Source: Chelatococcus sp. YT9
GTDB lineage: Bacteria; Pseudomonadota; Alphaproteobacteria; Rhizobiales; Beijerinckiaceae
NCBI RefSeq assembly: GCF_018398315.1
Contig: NZ_JAHBRW010000001.1
Span: 4,100,501-4,164,500, forward strand
Direction: 5' to 3'
DNA length: 64,000 bases
This document shows, in pieces, positions 54,585-64,000 of this stretch. Positions within the stretch are counted from its first letter, which is position 1. Each line of letters starts with the position of its first letter. A program made the translations under genes and the position numbers. Below the pieces are notes generated by a model, which worked only from the letters and a program-made list of their open reading frames with translations, made no database searches and was not told where the DNA came from.

Positions 54585-56060
54585 CTAGCCGACCGACCCC
54601 TCCAGACTGATCGAGATGAGCTTCTGCGCCTCGACGGCAAATTCCATCGGCAGCTGCTGCAGCACATCCTTGACGAAACCGTTGACGATCAGAGCAATAG
54701 CCTCCTCCTCGGAGAGCCCCCGCTGCATGCAGTAGAACATCTGATCGTCAGAGATCTTCGAGGTCGTAGCTTCATGCTCGAAGACTGCGCTGGCATTCTT
54801 CGACTCAATGTAAGGCACCGTATGTGCGCCGCACTGATCGCCGATCAGCAGCGAATCACAGTTCGTGAAGTTCCGAGCCCCCGACGCCCGGCGGTGCGCC
54901 GACACGAGGCCGCGATAGGTATTGTCCGACCTTCCCGCTGCGATGCCCTTCGAGATCACCTTGCTGGTCGTGTTGCGGCCGAGATGGATCATCTTGGTAC
55001 CGGAATCGACCTGCTGATAGCCGTTCGAGATGGCGATCGAATAGAACTCCCCGCGGGAGTTGTCGCCGCGCAGGATGCAGGACGGATACTTCCAGGTAAT
55101 GGCGGAACCTGTTTCCACCTGCGTCCAGGAAATTTTCGAGTTGGCGCCCCGGCAATCGCCGCGCTTCGTCACGAAATTGTAGACGCCGCCTTGACCCTCT
55201 GCGTCACCGGGGAACCAGTTCTGCACCGTTGAGTACTTGATCTCGGCATCGTCGAGGGCAATCAGCTCGACCACGGCCGCATGGAGCTGGTTCTCATCGC
55301 GCGCTGGCGCCGTGCAGCCTTCGAGATAGCTCACATAGGAGCCCTTGTCGGCGATAATCAGCGTGCGTTCGAACTGGCCGGTATTGCGCTCGTTGATACG
55401 GAAATAGGTCGACAGCTCCATCGGGCAGCGCACACCCTCCGGCACATAGACGAAGGACCCATCCGTGAAGACGGCCGAATTGAGCGTCGCGTAAAAGTTA
55501 TCCGTCACCGGCACGACCGAGCCGAGATATTTGCGCACCAGCTCGGGATATTCGCGAATGGCCTCTGATATCGAGCAGAAGATGACGCCGGCCTTCTTCA
55601 ACTCCTCCTTGAAGGTCGTGACGACCGAGACGGAGTCAAAAACGGCATCGACGGCGACGCGGGAGCCTGCACCCTCGACGCCGGCGAGAATCTCCTGTTC
55701 CCGCAGCGGGATGCCGAGCTTCTCATAGGTCTTGAGGATCTCGGGATCGACCTCGTCCAAGGACTTCGGAGCGGCGTTCTTCTTCGGCGCAGCGTAGTAG
55801 TGGAGTTCCTGGAAGGGGATGGGTGGATATTTTACACGCGACCATGTCGGTTCGCGCATGGTGAGCCAACGCCGATATGCATCGAGCCGCCATTCGGTCA
55901 TCCATTCCGGATCGCCCTTTTTGGCGGAGATCAGGCGGACGATGTCCTCGGACAGGCCGACGGGGGCCAAGTCCATCTCGACGTCGGTCTCGAACCCATA
56001 TTTGTACTGATCAACGTCGATCGCCTTAACGCGCTCGACTGTCTCCTGCACTGCAGGCAT
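54585..56060 (-). CDS. sufB: Fe-S cluster scaffold component SufB
   Basis: A 491-residue SufB. Landmarks are [15 protein letters not shown] near the start, [19 protein letters not shown]-like segment, [20 protein letters not shown], the cluster-site cysteine in [43 protein letters not shown] read in order, and C-terminal [26 protein letters not shown]. It builds nascent Fe-S clusters with SufC and SufD. It lies 145 bases upstream of sufC on the minus strand. Confidence 0.97.
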   Translation of the reverse strand: MPAVQETVERVKAIDVDQYKYGFETDVEMDLAPVGLSEDIVRLISAKKGDPEWMTEWRLDAYRRWLTMREPTWSRVKYPPIPFQELHYYAAPKKNAAPKSLDEVDPEILKTYEKLGIPLREQEILAGVEGAGSRVAVDAVFDSVSVVTTFKEELKKAGVIFCSISEAIREYPELVRKYLGSVVPVTDNFYATLNSAVFTDGSFVYVPEGVRCPMELSTYFRINERNTGQFERTLIIADKGSYVSYLEGCTAPARDENQLHAAVVELIALDDAEIKYSTVQNWFPGDAEGQGGVYNFVTKRGDCRGANSKISWTQVETGSAITWKYPSCILRGDNSRGEFYSIAISNGYQQVDSGTKMIHLGRNTTSKVISKGIAAGRSDNTYRGLVSAHRRASGARNFTNCDSLLIGDQCGAHTVPYIESKNASAVFEHEATTSKISDDQMFYCMQRGLSEEEAIALIVNGFVKDVLQQLPMEFAVEAQKLISISLEGSVG

Positions 56061-56142
56061 GGCTCAACTCCTCTCACGGCTTCAAGGGCCGTGGTTAACC
56101 GTCATTGTCCCAGAGGTTTTCCCATCCCCTGAGGTATTCCCG

Positions 56143-57330
56143 CTACGCAGCCCTGTCACCCTGGCGACGTGCCATCACGCTCCGCGTGACCTTGGCGAAA
56201 GCCGCCGCAAACCGCTCAACATCTTCCTCACTGGTCGCCCAGCCGAGACTGACGCGCACGGCCCCTTCGGCAACAGCCGGCTCGATGCCCATCGCCGCAA
56301 GAACGTGCGAGGGACGCACCTTGCCCGACGAACAGGCCGACCCTGACGACACCGCCACGCCCGCAAGATCAAAGGCCATGACCAAAGTCTCGGCCTTGAC
56401 GCCCGGAATGGCGAAGGCCGAGGTATTGGCTAGGCGCTCGACACCACCGCCAAACACAACCACGTCCGGAAGGAGGCCCCGGATGTGATGCTCGATGCGG
56501 TCCCGCATCTCGGCCATGGCCTTCATATAGTGATCAATTTCACCAAATGCGATCGCCGCGGCGCTGCCGAAGCCAACAATAGCGGCAAGATTCTCTGTTC
56601 CAGCCCGATGGCCCTCCTCCTGGCCGCCGCCAGATAGAAGTGCTGGCCCGAGATCGATGCTGGGATCATAGACCAACGCGCCGGCGCCCTGCGGACCGCC
56701 GAATTTATGCGCTGAGAAGCTCAGCATGTCGGCGCCGAGGGTCGAGAAATCAATGGGCAGCTTGCCCGCAGCCTGCACTGCATCGACATGCAGGACACCG
56801 CCTGCGGCGTGAACGAGCCGCGCCACGTCGGCGATCGGCTGCAGAACGCCCGTTTCGTTATTGGCCATTTGCAGAGACACGAACGGCCAGCCATCGCTGG
56901 CGTCGAGATGCTCGGCGAGCCACGCCACATCAACGAGACCGTTCGCGCCGACTGGAATGACAGTTACTGCCTCCGCCGGAAAGCGTCCGCCCGCCAGCAC
57001 GCTCGGATGCTCCGTCGCACCGATGAAGCAACGGGACGGGGGGAGATCCTTGCTACGTCCCCCGAAACCGCGAATCCGCACATGGGGCGACAGGGCAAGC
57101 ACGTTCGCCTCGGTGCCGCCGCTCGTAAAAACAAGCTTGGCGGCTCCCCCTCCGACCAGCGCCGCGACCTTGCCACGCGCCTCCTCTATGGCTGCGCGCG
57201 CGGCACGGCCTTCGCGATGAACCGAGGAGCCGTTGCCGGATGCCGTCAGGACACGCAGCATCGCCTCCACCACCTCCGGGCGGAGGGGGGCTGATGCATT
57301 GTAATCCAAATAAACTCGACCCGCCGTCAT
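56143..57330 (-). CDS. Group I (NifS/IscS-like) cysteine desulfurase heading the suf operon
   Basis: A 395-residue PLP enzyme. VYLDYNASAPLRPEVVEAM starts the domain. Other marks are FTSGGTEANVLAL, GATEHPSVL, MANNETGVLQP, the PLP aspartate in VDAVQAAGKLP, the lysine in FSAHKFGGPQGAG and the mobile-loop cysteine in SSGSACSSGKVRPS. This makes a second desulfurase beside SufS, the usual alphaproteobacterial arrangement. It is the first gene of the minus-strand run nifS-like-sufB-C-D-S-T. I chose ATG 57330. The iron-control-like palindrome at 57472-57486 lies upstream. Confidence 0.94.
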   Translation of the reverse strand: MTAGRVYLDYNASAPLRPEVVEAMLRVLTASGNGSSVHREGRAARAAIEEARGKVAALVGGGAAKLVFTSGGTEANVLALSPHVRIRGFGGRSKDLPPSRCFIGATEHPSVLAGGRFPAEAVTVIPVGANGLVDVAWLAEHLDASDGWPFVSLQMANNETGVLQPIADVARLVHAAGGVLHVDAVQAAGKLPIDFSTLGADMLSFSAHKFGGPQGAGALVYDPSIDLGPALLSGGGQEEGHRAGTENLAAIVGFGSAAAIAFGEIDHYMKAMAEMRDRIEHHIRGLLPDVVVFGGGVERLANTSAFAIPGVKAETLVMAFDLAGVAVSSGSACSSGKVRPSHVLAAMGIEPAVAEGAVRVSLGWATSEEDVERFAAAFAKVTRSVMARRQGDRAA

Positions 57331-57438
57331 GCTTGTTTCCAGGGAAAAAGGCCCCACTTCATGGAAGTCTTGCCTTTAACCCCCCTCGTTGTGCTACATA
57401 CGCTCGTGAAAGCGTGGGCGGCCTCCTAGACGTTCGGT

Positions 57439-57457
57439 TGTATCATAACAAGATACA
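57439..57457. promoter_or_regulatory. TGTATC inverted repeat upstream of the suf operon
   Basis: TGTATC-ATAACAA-GATACA, a 6-bp perfect inverted repeat with a 7-base spacer, lies between the ICE-like palindrome and the suf operon start. It has the form of a second operator. No regulator is assigned. Confidence 0.3.
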
Positions 57458-57471
57458 CGCGTCGGTAGGCC

Positions 57472-57486
57472 TTAGAATAATTCTAA
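57472..57486. promoter_or_regulatory. ICE/Irr-box-like palindrome upstream of the suf operon
   Basis: TTAGAAT-A-ATTCTAA is a perfect palindrome that matches the core of the rhizobial iron-control element bound by Irr (TTTAGAA...TTCTAAA type). It lies 141 bases upstream of the first suf-operon start codon and 98 bases upstream of the divergent hydrolase. Control of suf genes by Irr or related iron regulators is established in alphaproteobacteria. Confidence 0.5.
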
Positions 57487-57584
57487 CCGTGATTTATGGC
57501 GCTGCAGCAAACTAAGTCAAGGGACGTCGGATTTTATGTCCCCCGCTGAGCTCGTGCCTTCTCACGGCCATGGTGTCGGAGCCA

Positions 57585-58244
57585 ATGCCTGAAGTTATTT
57601 TCACCGGACCCGCCGGACGTATAGAAGGCCGTTACCACCCGGCCAAGGAGAAAGGTGCGCCGATCGCCATCGTGCTGCATCCGCATCCCCAGTTTGGCGG
57701 CACGATGAATAACCAGATCGTGTACAGCCTGTATTACACCTATGTGAATCGCGGCTTCTCCGTGCTGCGTTTCAATTTCCGTGGTGTGGGGCGCAGTCAG
57801 GGCGCGTTTGATCACGGCCAGGGTGAGCTGTCGGATGCCGCGGCAGCGCTTGATTGGGCGCAGTCGGTCAATCCGGAAGCCCGCACCTGCTGGATAGCAG
57901 GCGTGTCCTTCGGTGCCTGGATCGGAATGCAGCTCCTGATGCGTCGCCCGGAGATCGAGGGATTCCTGTCGATCGCCGCAATGGCGAACCGTTACGATTT
58001 CAGCTTCCTCGCGCCCTGTCCTTCCTCGGGCCTCTTCGTCCACGGTTCCCAGGATCGCGTCGCGCCGTTGCGAGAGGTCGTTAGCGTCATCGAGAAGGTG
58101 AAGACCCAGAAGGGCATCCAGATCGAGCACGCGGTCGTTGACGGTGCCAACCATTTCTTTGAGGGTAAGCTCGAGGAATTGATGACCACGGTCGACGGCT
58201 ATCTCGACAAGCGCCTCGGCGCGGTCCAGGAAGACGCGGCCTGA
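57585..58244 (+). CDS. Alpha/beta hydrolase of the COG2945 type
   Basis: A 219-residue small hydrolase. It has the family segment AIVLHPHPQFGGTMNNQIVYSL at about 31-52, FRGVGRSQG, the nucleophile elbow GVSFGAWIG with Ser, and likely acid and base in GSQDRVAP and GANHFFEG. The substrate is unknown. I chose ATG 57585, with CGGAG upstream, at the conserved MPEVIFTGPAGRIEGRY start. ATG 57570 adds five residues. It diverges from the suf operon, so the iron-responsive-looking site between them could serve both. Confidence 0.9.
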   Translation: MPEVIFTGPAGRIEGRYHPAKEKGAPIAIVLHPHPQFGGTMNNQIVYSLYYTYVNRGFSVLRFNFRGVGRSQGAFDHGQGELSDAAAALDWAQSVNPEARTCWIAGVSFGAWIGMQLLMRRPEIEGFLSIAAMANRYDFSFLAPCPSSGLFVHGSQDRVAPLREVVSVIEKVKTQKGIQIEHAVVDGANHFFEGKLEELMTTVDGYLDKRLGAVQEDAA

Positions 58245-58274
58245 GACCGGTCCATCATCCTGAACTGAATTCAG

Positions 58275-58302
58275 CGCCCGGCCCTATCGAGCCGGGCGTT
58301 TT
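58275..58302 (+). terminator. Rho-independent terminator of the hydrolase gene
   Basis: An 8-bp perfect stem CGCCCGGC/GCCGGGCG with an 8-base loop followed by TTTT, 30 bases after the stop codon. Confidence 0.78.
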
Positions 58303-58435
58303 CATTCCAGGTGCGCCCGCGAGCGTCCCTCATTGCCGCACGCCCCATGATATTCGCAAAAAAACCTGCTACAGGGCACGCTGTCGTCCTCATGGACGGC
58401 CGACGACGCCGCACTTGATAGAAGCCTGAGAATCC

Positions 58436-59686
58436 ATGACCCGCTTCCGCTCCGACTTTCTCCGCACGCTCGACGAACGCGGCTTCATCCACCAGATCTC
58501 GGATCCCGAAGGGCTCGACGCCCTTGCTCTCAAGGGCCGCATCTCCGGCTATGTCGGCTATGACGCCACCGCAACGTCGATCCATATCGGCAACCTGATT
58601 TCGGTGACGATGCTCTATTGGCTGCAGGAAACCGGCCATCAGGCAATCAGTCTCATGGGCGGCGGCACCTCCATGGTGGGCGACCCCTCGTTCCGCGACG
58701 ACCAGCGCAAGCTTCTGACCGTGGAGCAGATCGAGACCAATATCGAGAGCATCAAGCGGGTCTACGGCAACATCCTGAACTACGGTGGCTCCAACCCGGC
58801 CATCATGGTCAACAATGCCGACTGGCTGCTCAAGCTCAACTACGTCGAGTTCCTGCGCGACGTCGGCCGGCATTTCTCGGTGAACCGCATGCTGAGCTTC
58901 GATTCGGTCAAGCTTCGGCTGGACCGTGAGCAGTCGCTGAGCTTCCTCGAGTTCAACTACATGATCATGCAGGGCTACGACTTCACCGAGCTCAACCGCC
59001 GCTACGGCACCGTGCTGCAGATGGGCGGGTCGGACCAGTGGGGCAACATCATCAACGGCGTGGATCTCAGCCACCGCATGGGTGGTCCGCAGCTCTACGC
59101 ACTGACGACACCTCTCCTGACGAAGGCGTCCGGCGAGAAGATGGGCAAGTCGGCGTCGGGCGCCGTCTGGCTCAATGGGGATCTCTTCAGCGCTTACGAT
59201 TTCTGGCAGTACTTCCGCAACACCGAGGACGCCGACGTCGGCAAGTTCCTGAAGATCTTCACGCGTCTCCCGCTCGATGAGATCGCCAAGCTGGCAGCGC
59301 TTGGTGGCAACGAGATCAACGAGGCGAAGAAGGTCCTCGCGACCGAGGTCACCGCGATCGTACACGGACGTGCGGCCGCGGAAGCCGCGGCGGAGACCGC
59401 GCGCAAGACGTTCGAGGAAGGTGCCCTCGCCGATACGTTGCCGAGCGTCGATCTCCCATCCGGAAGTCTTGCGGCGGGCCTCGGCGTGCTGAACGCCGCT
59501 GTCACCGCGGGGCTTGTTGCCTCCACCGGTGAGGCGCGCCGCCAAATCAAGGGCGGTGGCCTGCGCATCAATGATGCGACCGTCTCCGATGAACGTGCTG
59601 TCCTCACGGAGGCGGACCTGACCGGCGAGGGTGTGATCAAGATCTCCCTCGGACGCAAGAAGCACGTGCTGCTCCGGCAGACCTGA
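58436..59686 (+). CDS. tyrS: Tyrosyl-tRNA synthetase
   Basis: A 416-residue class I aminoacyl-tRNA synthetase. Landmarks are [17 protein letters not shown] with the HIGH-like HIGN motif, [17 protein letters not shown], and the KMSKS-type loop [14 protein letters not shown]. The C-terminal S4-like RNA-binding domain (about 350-416) has [17 protein letters not shown]. Length is normal for TyrS. It has its own leader after the hydrolase terminator. No T-box is expected or seen. Confidence 0.97.
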   Translation: MTRFRSDFLRTLDERGFIHQISDPEGLDALALKGRISGYVGYDATATSIHIGNLISVTMLYWLQETGHQAISLMGGGTSMVGDPSFRDDQRKLLTVEQIETNIESIKRVYGNILNYGGSNPAIMVNNADWLLKLNYVEFLRDVGRHFSVNRMLSFDSVKLRLDREQSLSFLEFNYMIMQGYDFTELNRRYGTVLQMGGSDQWGNIINGVDLSHRMGGPQLYALTTPLLTKASGEKMGKSASGAVWLNGDLFSAYDFWQYFRNTEDADVGKFLKIFTRLPLDEIAKLAALGGNEINEAKKVLATEVTAIVHGRAAAEAAAETARKTFEEGALADTLPSVDLPSGSLAAGLGVLNAAVTAGLVASTGEARRQIKGGGLRINDATVSDERAVLTEADLTGEGVIKISLGRKKHVLLRQT

Positions 59687-59814
59687 CGTTCATGCGGTCG
59701 CGCGGCATCTGGTAGGCTTGTCCAGAGCCGCGTGATTGCTTCCAAGAGCTCGCGTGCTGTCGGGGCGGAGCGAAATCCGACGATGGCCTTCCAGTTGATT
59801 GCAACCTGAGCGGC

Positions 59815-62800
59815 TCAGCGCTCAGGTAAGGCGCCGGGCGGAACGGTGTCGGCGCGGCCGCTGTCAGCGCGGCCAAGATCGAAAAATTTCCTGAAGATGC
59901 CCGGGGCGATGGCCGACAGGGGATTGATCGACATGACCGGATTGGCGGTCGTGCCGCTGACGCGGAAGTTGACCGCAAACAGCCCCTCATATTGTCCGCC
60001 GCCGAGAATCAGCCCGACGATCGGCAGCTGGCTGAAGATATTGTTCAGCGCGTAGGCAGGCACGTAGGTACCGGATAGATCGAGCCGGTCACGTGACGTG
60101 TCGAGGTGCCCCTCCAGGCTTACCCCCACCGTTGGCCCCCACACGACGCCCTCTCGGATGTTGATCCGCCCGGTCGCCCGGGTGAAGTTCACCTTCAGTT
60201 TCGTGAAGCTGATATCCGAAGGATCGACGCTTCCGGGACGTCCCTGTTTGGGGGTTTCGGCGATGATGCGCTGCAGGCCCTGATCGTTGCGGATGCTGAA
60301 ATCCCAGATCGTCAGCTCGCCATTCTGCGGATCGTCCCCCGACAGCGTAAGATGCGCCGCGCCGCCCGCCATCCGCTTGTAGAGATCGGCAAAACGCAGC
60401 GCCGATCCGGCATTGCCTGTCTCCACGAAAATCGCCCCCTTGCTGCCGAGCTGGCCGCTGATCGGCGCGCTGCCAAGCCGTCCCTTGAGGGACAGGTCGG
60501 AGACCGTCTTCCCACGACGGGCGAGTTTGAGATTCGCGTTGGAAATGACCTCGTCGTTGTAACCGGCCAGGATATTGACGCTGAGATCGAGGTCTATATC
60601 CGCCGCGGCCCCGCCGCCGCCCGAGCCGTCGCTCAGCGTGGCGAGGAAGGGGCGAGCGTCCAGAACGTTCCCTCGAACAGCCAGGCGATATGCGTTGCGA
60701 TTGCGGCTGACGTCGAGACGCAGGTCATCCCCCGGCGACAGCTTGAATTGCGAGAAGCTCGCCTCCCGCAACATGCCGTCCGTCGTGAACTTCGCCGCTC
60801 CCTTTGCCACGGCGCCGGCGTCGAGCGCGATGTCACGCAAGTCGAAGCCATCCGCATCCGCGAGCACGAAGGAAAGGCGTCCAGGTCTGCCGGCGGCCTT
60901 CCGCCACCCCGGCAGCAGATCGTCGATGGAAGCACGCGCCAGGTCGACATCGACCGAGGTTGGCACCTTCGTGTCGAAGCTCTTCACAAGCTTCACCCCG
61001 ATCGGTCCGCGCAGCTTGCTCTTGAGATCGAACCCCTTACGCGCACGTGCTGCATCGTCGAGGACCAGCGAAATGGCCACTTCACCGGCGCTCGAGCGCA
61101 GGAGCTGGCGCATGTCGATTGTTGCGGGAAGGCCGGAGATCTGTCCCGTGCCCTTCAGCGTGAGCGCGGTCGTGTCGACGTTCAATGCAAGGGATGCGTT
61201 CTCCAGCTTTTCCTTGCCGCTGATGCCATCCACGGAGAGATTGGTGAGATTTCCGGAGGCGGCCGCCCTGACGTCAGCGGCCGTCATATCCTTGACGAGC
61301 GGAATTCCTAGCGAGACCTTGATATCCGCTTGGCCACGCACCTTGGTGGGATCAACGTCGATCTGAACAGTCTCTCTCAACGCATCGCTGCCGAGAAGCG
61401 CAATGAGACCATCGGCTTGACCACGCAACCTGAAATCAACGGTCGAGAAGACCGGAGGTGTGTGGTCGGCGATCGCGAACACACCGTCCACTAGGCTGAG
61501 TGAACGGCTATCAGGGAGCTGGACCTGCGCCTCGGCAACTTCGATCCGCGTCGTTAGGCCGGTGACAACGCCGGCCGCCGATACGCCCGTTAGAAGCGGC
61601 AATCCATCGGCAGGGAGCAACGTGCCGTCGTTGATCGCAAATGTGAGGTGAACCGAAGAGTCCGGAATGGGCTTCTTGTTGCGCGATGCGATCAGTTCCT
61701 CACCAGTGAGGCGGGTCTTGAGGGACATTCCCTCGACGGTTCCCTCCAGCAGATTGTCCACGAGATAACGCCGCACATCCGCCGCAACGAAAGCCGGCCA
61801 GAACCGCAGAACCGAACGCACCGGAGCCTTCGGCACTGCTATATCGAGATTGAGTCCTCCTTGATCGGCGAGAGTTCCAAGGGAGCCGGTCAGCGAGATG
61901 TCATAGTCCTTTCCCGAGACCCGTACTTGCTCGAAATTCACGCCTCCGCCGACAGCGCCAGTCATGGCGAGCGCGATATCATTGATCAGCACGGGGGGCT
62001 GGCCGTCTGTCAGATTTTCGATCGCCGCGCCCGATCCGGAGAGCTTCATGCGCCAGAGTTGGTCGCCCTCAGCCGGCGTCAGACGACCCGCCAGCGTGAA
62101 ACGCGAAGCTCCGGCGCGGAGGTCGGCCGATGTGATAACGAGCTCGCCGGCTTTCGCATCCCAGGTGGAGGAAACCGCGAAATTGTCCACGGTCACAGGC
62201 GGCTGGTCAGGATCGTCCATGACAACAACGCCGCGCCCGCCACGCAAGGTCGCATCGAATGCCGCGAGCGTGTCATTCGCATCAACAGTCAGATCGAGTT
62301 TGCCCGAGAGCGGCATGTCGGTCGTGACGAGCGGCGTGCGCACGCCGTTGAGCGCCAAGAGATCCGAGACCGGCATGTCGTCGACGGTCATCGACACGCG
62401 CCGTTCAGTGCCCGCCGCTGTCCCCATCACCGTGCCGGAGACCTGCCATGGCCCGTTCCTGCCTGTTAGGCCGAAGCCGAAATGCAGTTCCCCCGGGCCC
62501 GGGCGCGCCACATTGAAAGAAACGTCATCGAAGTTGATCCGTTGGCGTCGGGTGTCGTCGATCAGCGTCAGCTTGGCTCCTGACAATCTGACACGCTCGA
62601 CACCCGCGACCGCCGAATCGCCTCCCGACACAAGGTCTATGAAGGAAACCGCTCCGACGGCGATGGGGAGCGGGGCCTTGTCGGGAACGGAGCCGGTTGT
62701 GGCGGGAGTTTCGGGCCCGGCCTGCAGCGATGGATCTGCTGGCGCTGCTTCGGGAGGATCGGCCTCCCCCGCTGTCAGTGCGAGGCCGCCATCGCGCGCC

Positions 62801-63225
62801 ACGAACAGGCGGAGATCAAGGCCGCTCAGCTCCACCGAACGCGGAACGATCTCTCCCCTGAGCAAGGCCCAGGAAGATACGGCGATCTCCGCCTCTTGCG
62901 CCTTCAGCAGGCTGAGACCACGCGGATCGCGCACATCGATCCTGTCCACCCTCAACGTGGGACCGTGGCGCGTATAGGTAATGGCCGTGTCTGCGAGGTC
63001 CACCTTCCATCCAGGTCCCAACCGTTCCGCCAGATGCGAGGCGATCGGATTGGCGATATCCCCGATCAGGATGGGGCTGATCAAAATGCGAAGAGCAGCG
63101 ACGCACAAAAGAATGACGATCCCGCTCGCCACACAGAGCAAGGTGCTGCGAAGGACGCGCGACGGTCGCTTCCTGGTCACTTTCCGAATGCGCCGCCTGG
63201 GCCGCAATCTACGAAGAGCTGCCAT
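59815..63225 (-). CDS. Large AsmA/YhdP-like (DUF3971) envelope protein
   Basis: A 1136-residue protein with a very basic cytoplasmic N-terminus (RRLRPRRRIRKVTRKRPSR), one membrane anchor (about 28-52, STLLCVASGIVILLCVAALRI) and a long periplasmic beta-rich body typical of AsmA-like bridge proteins. The DUF3971-type region lies in the middle, and the C-terminal AsmA_2-like part contains RINIREGVVWGPTVGVSLEGHLD-type repeats and FSQLPIVGLILGGGQYEGLF. Paralogues such as YhdP and TamB move phospholipids between inner and outer membranes. That role is inferred here from family resemblance. It is convergent with tyrS. Confidence 0.85.
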   Translation of the reverse strand: MAALRRLRPRRRIRKVTRKRPSRVLRSTLLCVASGIVILLCVAALRILISPILIGDIANPIASHLAERLGPGWKVDLADTAITYTRHGPTLRVDRIDVRDPRGLSLLKAQEAEIAVSSWALLRGEIVPRSVELSGLDLRLFVARDGGLALTAGEADPPEAAPADPSLQAGPETPATTGSVPDKAPLPIAVGAVSFIDLVSGGDSAVAGVERVRLSGAKLTLIDDTRRQRINFDDVSFNVARPGPGELHFGFGLTGRNGPWQVSGTVMGTAAGTERRVSMTVDDMPVSDLLALNGVRTPLVTTDMPLSGKLDLTVDANDTLAAFDATLRGGRGVVVMDDPDQPPVTVDNFAVSSTWDAKAGELVITSADLRAGASRFTLAGRLTPAEGDQLWRMKLSGSGAAIENLTDGQPPVLINDIALAMTGAVGGGVNFEQVRVSGKDYDISLTGSLGTLADQGGLNLDIAVPKAPVRSVLRFWPAFVAADVRRYLVDNLLEGTVEGMSLKTRLTGEELIASRNKKPIPDSSVHLTFAINDGTLLPADGLPLLTGVSAAGVVTGLTTRIEVAEAQVQLPDSRSLSLVDGVFAIADHTPPVFSTVDFRLRGQADGLIALLGSDALRETVQIDVDPTKVRGQADIKVSLGIPLVKDMTAADVRAAASGNLTNLSVDGISGKEKLENASLALNVDTTALTLKGTGQISGLPATIDMRQLLRSSAGEVAISLVLDDAARARKGFDLKSKLRGPIGVKLVKSFDTKVPTSVDVDLARASIDDLLPGWRKAAGRPGRLSFVLADADGFDLRDIALDAGAVAKGAAKFTTDGMLREASFSQFKLSPGDDLRLDVSRNRNAYRLAVRGNVLDARPFLATLSDGSGGGGAAADIDLDLSVNILAGYNDEVISNANLKLARRGKTVSDLSLKGRLGSAPISGQLGSKGAIFVETGNAGSALRFADLYKRMAGGAAHLTLSGDDPQNGELTIWDFSIRNDQGLQRIIAETPKQGRPGSVDPSDISFTKLKVNFTRATGRINIREGVVWGPTVGVSLEGHLDTSRDRLDLSGTYVPAYALNNIFSQLPIVGLILGGGQYEGLFAVNFRVSGTTANPVMSINPLSAIAPGIFRKFFDLGRADSGRADTVPPGALPER

Positions 63226-63575
63226 ATCGAATCAGCAATGGCTCTCAATCAGGCCATGCAGTGATGGCAGGGATAAATCCTCGGTCCATCCATCTCCTGT
63301 GCCACGGCCTGGGGTCGAAGAGACGACGGACCAAAAGGCATTCCCGCTCCTTGCTGCATGAGAATCGCTCGGCATCACCTGTCGGCATACGGTAGCGACC
63401 GCGGATCGGCGGCCATAAATTCAGCTGCGCCAGACACCCGCAGATACTATAGCCGATCCTGCGCGAATGCCGATGGCAGATCGCGACAACGCGCTGGAAG
63501 TTTACCGGATTCGCGGGAGGCTATCGCCTTCCCGACGCACTCTAAACCGCCTCAATCTGACGAAAGGAAGGCACT
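63226..63575. other. Non-coding region between the AsmA-like gene and bcp
   Basis: 350 bases between divergent genes. No gene is supported. A 73-codon frame ending at 63579 has low-complexity composition and no ribosome site. It should contain the promoters of both flanking genes. A GGAAGG ribosome site precedes bcp. Confidence 0.55.
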
Positions 63576-64000
63576 ATGACCTTGACGAGCGGATCCGCCG
63601 CGCCGGATTTCGAATTAGCGGTCAGCGCCGGCAGGACGGTTTCCCTTGCCTCCCTGCGTGGTCGGAAAGTGGTTCTTTATTTCTATCCGAAGGACGACAC
63701 CAGCGGCTGCACCCGGGAAGCGATGGACTTCAACGCCTTGCGCGCCAAGTTCGCGGCAGCGGACACAGAGGTCATCGGCGTGTCGGCCGACGATCTCGCC
63801 AGCCACGACAAGTTCAAGGCCAAACATGGCCTCGCCCTGACGCTCGCCGCCGATCCCGACAAGGCAGCAATCGAGGCCTACGGCGTTTGGGGGGAGAAGA
63901 AGCTCTACGGCCGCACTTACATGGGTATAGAGCGTACGACTTTCCTCATCGATGCAACCGGCCATATCGCGCAGATATGGCACAAGGTGCGCGTGCCTGG
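63576..64000 (+). CDS. bcp: Thioredoxin-dependent peroxiredoxin Bcp/PrxQ (3' end outside window)
   Basis: The first 141 codons of a Bcp-type peroxiredoxin that reduces peroxides. The frame is open at the window end. The active-site motif PKDDTSGCTREAM (38-50) provides P38, T42 and the peroxidatic C45. The usual TPGCT reads TSGCT here, and the resolving cysteine normally five residues later is M50. VIGVSADDLASHDKFKAKHGL and RTTFLIDATGHI fit the family. It is probably a 1-Cys form or uses another partner thiol. It starts at ATG 63576 behind GGAAGG, and only a few residues are missing. Confidence 0.95.
   Translation, partial: MTLTSGSAAPDFELAVSAGRTVSLASLRGRKVVLYFYPKDDTSGCTREAMDFNALRAKFAAADTEVIGVSADDLASHDKFKAKHGLALTLAADPDKAAIEAYGVWGEKKLYGRTYMGIERTTFLIDATGHIAQIWHKVRVP

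Overview
The window is GC-rich chromosomal DNA of an alphaproteobacterium, most likely order Hyphomicrobiales (Rhizobiales). The evidence is gene content and order: thiO-thiS-thiG-thiE, eno-ftsB-like-pdhA-pdhB-pdhC-lpd with a lipoyl domain on PdhB, fused ispDF, dusB-ntrB-ntrC-ntrY-ntrX-hfq-hflX, tRNA-Leu-tig-clpP-clpX-lon-hup, nnr-glnB-glnA, and a suf operon with two cysteine desulfurases. The genus cannot be fixed from the sequence alone. There is no phage, insertion sequence, CRISPR array, defence island or rRNA operon. This is mainly a conserved housekeeping segment with a few accessory genes.

Layout. 1-2400: end of a thiamine operon. 2604-4556: queF and eno, divergent. 4683-10988: a FtsB-like division protein and the pyruvate dehydrogenase complex. 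11204-13774: a small stress membrane protein and two translationally coupled acyltransferase-3 genes. 13922-17332: lipA, a COQ10-like protein, pncC and ispDF. 17491-27107: dusB, both nitrogen two-component systems (NtrBC, NtrYX), hfq and hflX, with mazG convergent. 28261-29141: a PRC-barrel gene and an unknown gene facing each other. 29602-37380: tRNA-Val, HU, the Lon/ClpX/ClpP/trigger-factor proteostasis block and tRNA-Leu. 37618-42771: a degenerate multicopper oxidase, NAD(P)HX repair enzyme, PII and glutamine synthetase. 42907-49081: an FkbM-like methyltransferase, an MgtC-like protein, a possible tail-anchored miniprotein, parE and a DEAD-box helicase. 49188-57330: suf operon on the minus strand. 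57585-64000: a hydrolase, tyrS, a large AsmA/YhdP-like protein and a truncated Bcp peroxiredoxin.

Working together. PII, NtrBC and glutamine synthetase form the nitrogen circuit. LipA and the lipoyl domains of PdhB and PdhC tie lipoate synthesis to pyruvate dehydrogenase, and LipA depends on Fe-S clusters from Suf. ThiE product (thiamine phosphate) feeds the PdhA cofactor.

Most interesting observations. (1) Three exact GGAAC-N16-CGTT promoters, the EcfG general-stress-response signature, precede the PRC-barrel gene, the unknown gene facing it and the GlsB-like gene. (2) A Tat-exported multicopper-oxidase-fold protein has lost nearly all type 1 and several type 2/3 copper ligands. (3) A TTAGAATAATTCTAA palindrome resembling the iron-control element lies upstream of the suf operon. 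(4) lon has a plausible heat-shock promoter and a long leader hairpin, and hup has comparable leader structures. (5) NtrX lacks the GAFTGA loop. All regulatory claims come from reading motifs by eye.
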